A DNA stretch of 64,000 nucleotides. Source: Erythrobacteraceae bacterium (GTDB taxonomy: Bacteria; Pseudomonadota; Alphaproteobacteria; Sphingomonadales; Sphingomonadaceae). The notes under the pieces were generated by a model. The model searched no databases. It had not been told where the DNA came from and saw nothing but the letters and a program-made list of their open reading frames with translations. The position numbers and the translations under genes are program-made. The DNA lies in assembly GCA_947479055.1 (NCBI GenBank), contig CANJYE010000013.1, forward strand, positions 1 to 64,000. Direction: 5' to 3'. Shown here piece by piece: positions 55,821 to 62,189 of the stretch (its first letter is position 1; the number at the start of each line of letters is the position of its first letter).

Positions 55821-56594
55821 TCACTGCGCCACCCAGCCGCCATCGATGTTGTAGTTGGCCCCGGTGATGTTGCCCGCCGCCTCGCGGCAGAGGAACAGCG
55901 CCAGTTCGGCCACGTCTTGGGGCTGGACGAAGCGCTTGGAGGGCTGGCGCTCCAGCATCACATCGTTGATCACCTGCTCGCGCGTCATCCCGCGCGCGGC
56001 CATGGTGTCGGGGATCTGGTTTTCCACAAGCGGGGTCCAGACATAGCCCGGGCTGATCATGTTGGCGGTGATGTGGGTTTCCGCCAGTTCCAGCGCCAGC
56101 GTCTTGGTCAGGCCGGCCAGCCCGTGCTTGGCCGAGACATAGGCTGCCTTGAACGGCGAGGCGGTGAGCGAATGGGCCGAACCGGTGGTGATGATCCGCC
56201 CCCAGTTGCGCCGCTTCATATGCGGCACGGCCAGCCGCACCGCGTCGAACACCGCGGTGAGATTGAGCGCGATCACCATGTCCCACTTGTCGACCGGGAA
56301 TTCCTCGATCGGGGCGACATGCTGCATACCGGCGTTGTTGACGAGGATATCGACCTCGCCCGCCGCCGCCATCATCTGTTCCACGCCCGCCCGCTTGCTC
56401 AGGTCTGCGCCGACGAAGCTGGCCGCCATCCCGCTGGCGTCGGACAATTCCTCCACAATCCGGGCAATTGCATCGGGTTCACCGAAGCCGTTGACCACCA
56501 GCTGTGCCCCCTCGCCCGCCAGCGACCGGGCGATGGCAAGGCCGATGCCGGAAGTCGATCCGGTCACCAGGGCGCGTTTTTCCTTGAGAAACAT
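55821..56594 (-). CDS. bdhA: 3-hydroxybutyrate dehydrogenase (SDR family)
   Basis: A 257-residue SDR that interconverts 3-hydroxybutyrate and acetoacetate. ATG 56594 is preferred over the upstream TTG because a GGAG lies 7 bases before it. The cofactor loop is V-T-G-S-T-S-G-I-G-L-A-I. The family-specific A-L-N-L-T-A-V-F-D and S-A-H-S-L-T-A-S, then catalytic Y-V-S-A-K-H-G-L, are present, as is the late W-T-P-L-V-E segment typical of this dehydrogenase. It stands alone upstream of guaB. Confidence 0.88.
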   Translation of the reverse strand: MFLKEKRALVTGSTSGIGLAIARSLAGEGAQLVVNGFGEPDAIARIVEELSDASGMAASFVGADLSKRAGVEQMMAAAGEVDILVNNAGMQHVAPIEEFPVDKWDMVIALNLTAVFDAVRLAVPHMKRRNWGRIITTGSAHSLTASPFKAAYVSAKHGLAGLTKTLALELAETHITANMISPGYVWTPLVENQIPDTMAARGMTREQVINDVMLERQPSKRFVQPQDVAELALFLCREAAGNITGANYNIDGGWVAQ

Positions 56595-56699
56595 GCTCAA
56601 CTCCGCAAACGTGGCAAATGGCGCTCCATAATGGGCGCCTCGGGGGCAGTCATCTCACAGCACGGCTTATACTGCAATGCAGCATAAAGAGAGGTCATA

Positions 56700-57569
56700 G
56701 TGCGACTGAACGATTTCGATCCGGACGACCTGCGCGTCCGCGACCAGCGTGGCGGCGGCGGCCGATTGCCGATTGGCGGCGGCAAACTGGGTATCGGCAC
56801 CATCGTGATCGCGCTGATCGGTTATTTCGTGTTCGGGGTGGACCCGATGCAGATGATCGGCAACCTCCAGCAGGTAGAGCAATCCGGCCCGGCAGCTGAA
56901 CAACAAGGTGGCGCCACGGTGGCGGAAAGCTGCAATGTCGATGCGCTGAGCAAGGAGGCGTGCAACGCCCTCGCCTCGCTCAACGCCACCTGGCAGCCGA
57001 TCTTTTCTGCCGCCGGCGCGCGGTTCGAGCAGCCGATCCTCAATTTCTACGCACAGAACGGCAGTTCCGGCTGCGGCGCGGCGCAAAGCGCGATGGGGCC
57101 GTTCTACTGCCCGACCGACAACGGCATCTATATCGACACCGATTTCTACCGCGAGATGGAGCAGAAGCTTGGCGCGGGCGGTGATTTCGCGCGGATGTAT
57201 GTGATGGCGCATGAATATGGCCACCACATCCAGACGCTGACCGGCGTGTCCGACAAGGTCCGCGCCGCGCAATCGCGCAATCCCGATGCGGCCAACCCAA
57301 TCTCAGTGCGGCTGGAACTGCAGGCCGATTGCTATGCCGGGGTCTGGGCTGCGCGCAATCGCGACCGGATCGAGCCCGGCGACATCGAGGAAGGCATGAC
57401 CGCCGCCCATGCCATCGGCGACGATACGCTGATGAAGAATGCCGGGCAGCGACCGGTCGAGGCGGCGTTCACCCATGGCACCAGCGAACAACGGATGACA
57501 TGGCTGCGCAAGGGGCTGGAGACCGGCGATGTGGACCAGTGTGATACTTTTGCCAATCCGCGCGCTTAG
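56700..57569 (+). CDS. YpfJ-family neutral zinc metallopeptidase
   Basis: A 289-residue predicted membrane-anchored metalloprotease. The GTG start follows AAAGAGAGG. The start M-R-L-N-D-F-D-P-D-D is typical of the family. One membrane segment (about 40-58) is followed by the peptidase domain with the zinc motif A-H-E-Y-G-H-H-I-Q near 178 and the third ligand region L-E-L-Q-A-D-C-Y-A-G. Substrate is unknown. The next gene starts 41 bases inside its 3' end. Confidence 0.9.
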   Translation: MRLNDFDPDDLRVRDQRGGGGRLPIGGGKLGIGTIVIALIGYFVFGVDPMQMIGNLQQVEQSGPAAEQQGGATVAESCNVDALSKEACNALASLNATWQPIFSAAGARFEQPILNFYAQNGSSGCGAAQSAMGPFYCPTDNGIYIDTDFYREMEQKLGAGGDFARMYVMAHEYGHHIQTLTGVSDKVRAAQSRNPDAANPISVRLELQADCYAGVWAARNRDRIEPGDIEEGMTAAHAIGDDTLMKNAGQRPVEAAFTHGTSEQRMTWLRKGLETGDVDQCDTFANPRA

Positions 57570-58215
57570 TTGCGCTGCCGCGCTGGCGCTGCTGATCGCG
57601 GCACCAGCCTTGGCGCGCGACAAGAAGCCGCCCAGGCCCGTGACCGACGACCATGTCAGCGCGGGCGATGTCGCTGCCACCCCGATCGACGATCTCAACC
57701 TGCGTGACAAGGCCATTCCCGAAGTCTTGCAACGCGCCGCCCTGGCCCCCTATGCCCGCGACGGGCTGGACGATTGCGATGCGATCGCCACCGCCGTCGG
57801 CGAACTTGACGCGGTCTTGGGCGATGATTCCGACATCGCCGGGGTCAAGGTCCGCAAGGCCGACGATGGCCGCCTCGCCCAGTCGGCGCTGGGCCTGTTG
57901 ATCCCGTTGCGGCCCCTGATCCGCGAGGCCTCGGGCGCCAGTGGAGCCAGGCGCAGAATGGCCGACGCCATCATCACCGGTGCTATGCGCCGCGCCTATC
58001 TCAAAGGCATCGGCGAGGAGCGCGGCTGCCCCTACCCTGCCCGCCCCGCCGATGCGATGACCCGCGCGGTGATTGCGGACATTGCGCAGGGCGTGAACAA
58101 TCCCGCGCCGGAGCCGGTTGCCGATCCCCCGGCGGAACCCTTGTCGACAGAACCGGCAGCCCCGATTGCCGATCCCGTCTTTTCGCCAGCGCCAGAGCCT
58201 GCTAGCCCCGACTGA
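57529..58215 (+). CDS. Exported hypothetical protein with proline-rich tail
   Basis: I do not recognise the family. The frame opens at ATG 57529, or at GTG 57541, inside the YpfJ gene. Residues up to about 29 form a signal peptide (ending A-P-A-L-A). The mature part has a helical core with a cysteine pair (D-D-C-D and G-C-P-Y-P). The last 40 residues are a proline/alanine/glutamate-rich tail (repeated P-A and E-P units). The stop overlaps the start of the lactate dehydrogenase gene by one base. Confidence 0.72.
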   Translation: MWTSVILLPIRALSCAAALALLIAAPALARDKKPPRPVTDDHVSAGDVAATPIDDLNLRDKAIPEVLQRAALAPYARDGLDDCDAIATAVGELDAVLGDDSDIAGVKVRKADDGRLAQSALGLLIPLRPLIREASGASGARRRMADAIITGAMRRAYLKGIGEERGCPYPARPADAMTRAVIADIAQGVNNPAPEPVADPPAEPLSTEPAAPIADPVFSPAPEPASPD

Positions 58216-59363
58216 TGCGCCTCACCGACTGCCACAACATCGACGATTTCCGCGTCCTCGCGAAGCAGCGCCTGCCATGGCCGGTGTTCGACTATATCGA
58301 CGGCGCGGCCGACGACGAGGCGACCAAGGCGCGCAACACCGCCGCTTATGGCAGCGCGGACCTTGTCCCCAATGTGCTGGCCGGGGTCGAGAAGATCGAC
58401 ACCTCCTGCACCATCCTTGGCCGCAAGAGCGCACTGCCGCTGATCCTCTCGCCCACCGCCCTGCAGCGCGTGTTCCACTGGCAGGGGGAGCGCGCCGTGG
58501 CCCGCGCGGCGGAAAAGTTCGGACTGTGGTGCGGCATTTCCAGCCTCGCCACGGTCAGCATCGAGGAAGTGGGGGCGATGATTTCCACCCCCAAGATGTT
58601 CCAGCTCTATGTCCACAAGGACAAGGGCCTCAACCGCTCCATGATCGAACGTTGCCAGGCGGCGAAATTCGACGCCATCGCCCTCACTGTCGACACCATC
58701 GTTGCCGGCAAGCGCGAACGCTGCGCCCGCAGCGGCTTCACCAGCCCGCCGCGCTTCACCGTGTCTTCCGCCCTCTCCTATGCCCTGAAGCCGCGCTGGG
58801 CGCTGGATTACGTGTTCCGCGAGAAATTCGCCCTCCCCAATCTCGACACCCATGTCAGCCAGGGCACCGGCGAGGCAGTGTCGATTGCGGGCTATTTCAA
58901 TACCATGCTCGACCAGTCGATGACATGGCAGACGGCTGACCAGATCCGCCAGGAGTGGGGCGGCAAATTCGTGCTCAAGGGCGTGATGAGCGTGGCCGAC
59001 GCCCGCCGCGCGGTGGAGATCGGCTGTGACGGGATCATGATTTCCAACCACGGCGGCCGCCAGCTGGACGGCAGCCGTGCACCGTTCGACCAGCTGGCCG
59101 AAATCGTCGATGCGGTCGGCGGCATGATCGAGATCATCTGCGACGGCGGCGTGCGGCGCGGCACCCACGCGCTGAAAAGCCTCGCCGTGGGCGCAACGGC
59201 AGCCTCGGGCGGGCGGCTGTACCTCTATGCGCTGGCCGCAGCCGGGCAGGCCGGAGTTGAACGCGCGATCGGCCTGCTCAAGGACGAGATCGAACGCGGC
59301 ATGAAACTGATGGGGGTGACCTCGGTCGACCAGCTCAATCGCGAGATGCTGCGCTGGCGGTGA
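58215..59363 (+). CDS. lldD: FMN-dependent alpha-hydroxy-acid dehydrogenase (L-lactate dehydrogenase type)
   Basis: A 382-residue flavoprotein of the LldD/glycolate oxidase family that oxidises L-lactate or a similar 2-hydroxy acid. The N-terminal F-D-Y-I-D-G-A-A-D-D-E and the catalytic histidine with adjacent arginine in I-S-N-H-G-G-R-Q-L-D-G are intact, as is the C-terminal D-G-G-V-R-R-G-T phosphate-binding loop. It is the last gene of a three-gene plus-strand run with one-base overlap upstream, and converges 6 bp away with the LLM oxidoreductase gene. Confidence 0.9.
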   Translation: MRLTDCHNIDDFRVLAKQRLPWPVFDYIDGAADDEATKARNTAAYGSADLVPNVLAGVEKIDTSCTILGRKSALPLILSPTALQRVFHWQGERAVARAAEKFGLWCGISSLATVSIEEVGAMISTPKMFQLYVHKDKGLNRSMIERCQAAKFDAIALTVDTIVAGKRERCARSGFTSPPRFTVSSALSYALKPRWALDYVFREKFALPNLDTHVSQGTGEAVSIAGYFNTMLDQSMTWQTADQIRQEWGGKFVLKGVMSVADARRAVEIGCDGIMISNHGGRQLDGSRAPFDQLAEIVDAVGGMIEIICDGGVRRGTHALKSLAVGATAASGGRLYLYALAAAGQAGVERAIGLLKDEIERGMKLMGVTSVDQLNREMLRWR

Positions 59364-59369
59364 GGAACC

Positions 59370-60227
59370 TCACAGCCCGGCCTTGACCTCGGCGAAGAAT
59401 TCCACGTGCTGTTCGATCGTTGTCATCTTGCGCGCCATGCTGTTGACGGTGGCGTGGTTGCCGCCCGCGTCGCGCCAGCGGGCGAGGTATTCGCGGTTCT
59501 GCCGGATTGATTCCTGGTTGTCCTGGATCATGTAATGGAAGCCGAAATCCGCCTCCGCCCGGCCGAACCGCGCAAGGTGGCGCTTGACGCTGGCCATGCT
59601 GTCCAGACAGAAATCCACCGGGCCGAAGAACATGAAGCCATCGGCCAGCCTTGCCGCCCGTTCAAATGCCGGCTCGCTGACGCCGCCGGTATAGATCGGG
59701 ATATGTCGGCCCGGCAGCGGCAGGATGCCGGCCCGGTCGATCCGGTCGAACTCGCCTTCGAAGCTGATCAGCGGCTCGGTCCACAACCGGCGCAGCAGCC
59801 CGATCTGTTCGGCCATGCGCCGTCCGCGCGTGTGGAAATCCTGACCCAGCGCGTCATACTCGACATAGTTCCAGCCCAGCCCCACGCCCAGCCGCAGCCT
59901 TCCTTCCGACAGCAGATCGACATCCACCGCCTGCTTGGCGACCAGCGCGGTCTGCCGTTGCGGCAGGATCAGGATGCCGGTCACCAGTTCGATCCGTTGC
60001 GTGATCGCGGCGAGATAGCCGAAGGCGACGAAGGGATCGTTGAACGGATCGGTCTCGAAGGCATAGCCGGTCAGCGGCGGATCGCGCCCTTCATGCGTCG
60101 CGCCCAGCACATGATCGAACATCGCGAAATGATCGTAGCCAAGCTCCTCGGCCGCCCGCCCGATCCCCGCCAGTGCCTGCTTGGTGCTGCCCAGTTCCAG
60201 CCCCGGATGCACAATCCCGATCTTCAT
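59370..60227 (-). CDS. LLM-class F420-type oxidoreductase
   Basis: A 285-residue luciferase-like flavin/F420 oxidoreductase. ATG 60227 is preferred because the AGGAGAGG ribosome site is about 7 bases upstream; the in-frame ATG at 60233 would be too close to it. Motifs include I-G-I-V-H-P-G-L-E-L, A-M-F-D-H-V-L-G, L-V-T-G-I-L-I-L-P-Q-R-Q and G-R-L-R-L-G-V-G-L-G-W. The substrate is unknown. It is monocistronic. Confidence 0.85.
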   Translation of the reverse strand: MKIGIVHPGLELGSTKQALAGIGRAAEELGYDHFAMFDHVLGATHEGRDPPLTGYAFETDPFNDPFVAFGYLAAITQRIELVTGILILPQRQTALVAKQAVDVDLLSEGRLRLGVGLGWNYVEYDALGQDFHTRGRRMAEQIGLLRRLWTEPLISFEGEFDRIDRAGILPLPGRHIPIYTGGVSEPAFERAARLADGFMFFGPVDFCLDSMASVKRHLARFGRAEADFGFHYMIQDNQESIRQNREYLARWRDAGGNHATVNSMARKMTTIEQHVEFFAEVKAGL

Positions 60228-60301
60228 GGCCATTCCTCTCCTGTTATTGCCGCCAGAATACAGACTGGCGACGGAAAGGCCAGCGGGGTTCCCGCGTTGA
60301 T

Positions 60302-60330
60302 TTGACCCGATTACCAGAATTTGGTAATTT
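60302..60330 (+). promoter_or_regulatory. parDE promoter with built-in palindromic operator, apparently leaderless
   Basis: TTGACC (60302-60307) and TAATTT (60325-60330) are separated by exactly 17 bases, the ideal sigma-70 spacing. A perfect inverted repeat, ATTACCA (60310-60316) and TGGTAAT (60322-60328) with 5 central bases, fills the spacer and overlaps the -10. The expected start of transcription, about 7 bases after the -10, coincides with the parD ATG at 60337, and no ribosome binding site precedes it. A ParD-type repressor bound here would block polymerase. Confidence 0.7.
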
Positions 60331-60336
60331 GCGTTC

Positions 60337-60579
60337 ATGACGAGCAAGAACACCTCCATTGCCCTTGGGGCACCCTTCATCGAATTCGCCCGCCGCAAGG
60401 TGGAATCGGGCGAATTCGGCTCGACCAGCGAGGTCGTGAGGGAGGCGATGCGGCACTACATGGCGGAGGATACCCGGATCGTGGCGCTGCGCCGTGAAAT
60501 CCAGAAGGGTCTGGACAGCGGGCCTGCCGTGGAATTCGATATCGACGCATGGTTCGAAGAGAAATTCGGCTCGGAATGA
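60337..60579 (+). CDS. parD: ParD-type antitoxin (ribbon-helix-helix)
   Basis: An 80-residue type II antitoxin. The N-terminal ribbon-helix-helix reads T-S-I-A-L-G near the start with S-T-S-E-V-V-R-E-A-M-R in the helix, the DNA-binding form of the CC2985/ParD group. The acidic C-terminus (D-I-D-A-W-F-E-E-K-F) is the usual toxin-neutralising tail. It begins at a palindrome-bearing promoter and overlaps parE by four bases (ATGA). Confidence 0.93.
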   Translation: MTSKNTSIALGAPFIEFARRKVESGEFGSTSEVVREAMRHYMAEDTRIVALRREIQKGLDSGPAVEFDIDAWFEEKFGSE

Positions 60580-60896
60580 AGCGTCGCCTGATCTATCGAC
60601 CTGAAGCGCTGGCCGATCTGGACAATGCCGAAGCATACACCCGAGACAGGTGGGGTGGAGCGCAGGCCAGGCGTTACGTCGCCGGACTGGTTGCGGACAT
60701 CAAGGCGCTTCGCATCAGCGCGCTGCGCTATCCGCTCTACAGCGATGTCCATCCCGGCCTGCGCCGCAGACGCAGCGCCATGCACCACATCTACTTTCTG
60801 GTCTCGCCTGACCGGGTGGAAATCCTCAGGATCATCCACGTCCAGCGCGATCCAGGGCTGCATCTGAGGGATGAGACGCAAGAGGATGATGGGTGA
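60576..60896 (+). CDS. parE: ParE-type toxin (RelE/ParE superfamily)
   Basis: A 106-residue toxin. ATG 60576 overlaps the antitoxin stop. The pattern Y-R-P-E-A-L-A-D-L-D, then F-L-V-S-P-D-R-V-E-I-L-R-I-I-H near the end, is that of ParE, which poisons DNA gyrase when not bound by ParD. The usual terminal H-x-R-R-D is partly altered (H-V-Q-R-D-P). Together with parD it forms a complete module. Confidence 0.9.
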   Translation: MKRRLIYRPEALADLDNAEAYTRDRWGGAQARRYVAGLVADIKALRISALRYPLYSDVHPGLRRRRSAMHHIYFLVSPDRVEILRIIHVQRDPGLHLRDETQEDDG

Positions 60897-60930
60897 TCGG
60901 AAACGTCAATCCCGCCCCCCAACTTCCTCA

Positions 60931-60960
60931 TGCTGAACTCGTTTCAGCATCCATCGCGCC
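60931..60960 (+). repeat. REP-like hairpin element, copy 1
   Basis: TGCTGAA (60931-60937), a 5-base loop and TTCAGCA (60943-60949) form a perfect 7-bp stem, followed by ATCCATCGCGCC. The same order recurs inverted in copy 2. Confidence 0.75.
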
Positions 60961-61028
60961 TTGGGCGCAGGGTAAGCAGCAGAATCGCAAAGTGGAAGTT
61001 GGCGCCCTACCGCCAGACCAGCGCGAAC

Positions 61029-61058
61029 GGCGCCATGGACCCTGATACAAGTTCAGGG
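61029..61058 (-). repeat. REP-like hairpin element, copy 2 (inverted)
   Basis: On the minus strand: CCCTGA, a 7-base loop, TCAGGG, then TCCATGGCGCC. It matches copy 1 at 23 of 30 bases. The stem differences are compensatory (TGC/GCA in copy 1, CCC/GGG here), so pairing is conserved. A TGAACTTGTTTCAGGGTCCA-like core is common between genes in sphingomonads (recalled, not searched). Confidence 0.75.
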
Positions 61059-61234
61059 TGACGAGAGATTAAGTGCACTGTCACCGGAATCAGGCGCCCG
61101 AAATTCAGGCGCGATGGGGATGACAAGGTGGTTGTTCTGCGGGTGTTGCATCAATCGCAGGATATTTCGGAGCGGATGCGGGATTAATTCCGTATGCCGT
61201 CGTCGAAATAAGTGATTCCGAAATCAATTAGTAA

Positions 61235-61720
61235 TTAATTTCTGGTTGCTTCAAGAAGATTCCATTTGTCCTTGTAATCCTCAAGCTTCTCAGGGGCGAC
61301 TTTGATTTGATGGCTTTGGGAACGCTCCCCACCGTCTCTCCTGCGGCCCGCAATCCACTCACAATGATTTTCTACACACAGACGCTCTGCATCAACTATC
61401 GGAAGGATATAAAAGTACGGATTTTCTGGTTTTCCGGAGACCGCAATAATGAAATGCGCTTTTACGGGGCCATAGGCACAATTATAATAGGAATTATTAT
61501 TTACACCCTCCCTGTGGCCTGCCAAATATACACTTCGGCAACTAAAGCTTGTTTTTACCTGAATTATCAAAATATTACTTTGATTAACAACAATAAGGTC
61601 ACCATTTGGCGCCATGCTAGCACCATCCAGCCTCTGGACATGCCAGCCCTTTTTCACGAGTTCAAGTTCAACTAGTAGCTCGCCGATTTTACCATTGCGT
61701 GCTCGATTGTTAACTGCCAT
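61235..61720 (-). CDS. AT-rich gene with PD-(D/E)XK nuclease-like motif
   Basis: A 161-residue protein of no firm family. ATG 61720 overlaps the stop codon of the sdhA fragment by one base (TGATG). The N-terminal half has the order expected for a PD-(D/E)XK fold: a glutamate in G-E-L-L-V-E-L-E (about 14), then N-G-D-L-I-V-V (D41), then I-Q-V-K-T-S (Q54, K56), as in Hjc/Vsr-like and DUF4365-type nucleases. Base composition is clearly more AT-rich than the core genes. The rest contains N-N-N-S-Y-Y-N. A restriction or repair nuclease role is possible but unproven. Confidence 0.65.
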   Translation of the reverse strand: MAVNNRARNGKIGELLVELELVKKGWHVQRLDGASMAPNGDLIVVNQSNILIIQVKTSFSCRSVYLAGHREGVNNNSYYNCAYGPVKAHFIIAVSGKPENPYFYILPIVDAERLCVENHCEWIAGRRRDGGERSQSHQIKVAPEKLEDYKDKWNLLEATRN

Positions 61721-61867
61721 CAATACACCCGCTTCTTCGGCTTGATGTACTCCACATCGTCGGTCAGCGTTAATTCGTGGCCCGGGCGGAGGCGATCCGG
61801 ACTTCCCCACAGCACCTGCCTGAACCTGGGCCGCCCCAGCCGTCGAACCAGGTGGCGGTGTGCTTCA
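61720..61867 (-). pseudogene. Decayed second copy of the sdhA 3' end
   Basis: Compared on the same strand with the true sdhA end (62190-62323), this stretch matches closely over both ends. The block CCCGCTTCTTCGGCTTGATG and the block CCCCAGCCGTCGAACCAGGTGG are identical in both. The middle has diverged with about 14 extra bases. The last codons (R-V-Y-stop) are preserved. It encodes only the former C-terminus of SdhA and cannot be functional. Confidence 0.88.
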
Positions 61868-62158
61868 AAGCAGCTTCACAAGTGCAGCCACCACCGCCGT
61901 TTGCCCGATCAGCATGGGCACAATCCATTTGAGCATGGCAAGATTGGCGTCGCGAATTTCAGAACGCAGGACTGAAGTGCCTTCGGATATGTCTTTTTGG
62001 ATCAGCGAAACAGCGTGATCGAGATCGCTGCGCGTGGCCAAGGCTTCACTAACGGCCTCCGAAAATGCCTCAGCCTGCGCTTCAGCCTGTTCCAACGTGA
62101 ATCCTGCAGCTTGAAGCCGCTTTGAGAACTTCAACGTGTCGAAAGCAATCGCGTTCAT
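61865..62158 (-). CDS. DUF1640-like coiled-coil membrane protein
   Basis: A 97-residue protein resembling the CCDC90/DUF1640 group. The start has A-A-G-F-T-L-E-Q-A-E-A-Q-A-E, followed by an alanine/glutamate-rich helix, a D-L-D-H/S-E-I-R-D heptad region, and one C-terminal membrane segment (about 75-93). It lies between the true sdhA stop (31 bp upstream) and the decayed sdhA copy. Its own stop codon lies at the junction with that copy. Confidence 0.78.
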   Translation of the reverse strand: MNAIAFDTLKFSKRLQAAGFTLEQAEAQAEAFSEAVSEALATRSDLDHAVSLIQKDISEGTSVLRSEIRDANLAMLKWIVPMLIGQTAVVAALVKLL

Positions 62159-62189
62159 GCTGCGTTCTTATCAAGTGGTTTGGAACGCG

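Larger units (their letters stand above)
60897..61234. other. 338-bp spacer carrying an inverted pair of REP-like hairpins
   Basis: No gene is supported. The left part holds two related 30-bp elements in opposite orientation (60931-60960 and 61029-61058). From about 61190 the sequence becomes AT-rich toward the next gene. Confidence 0.6.

Noticed and set aside
61307-61675. A 122-codon plus-strand frame opposite the nuclease-like gene
   Set aside because: The minus-strand frame has a start coupled to the sdhA fragment and a motif pattern; this one has neither.
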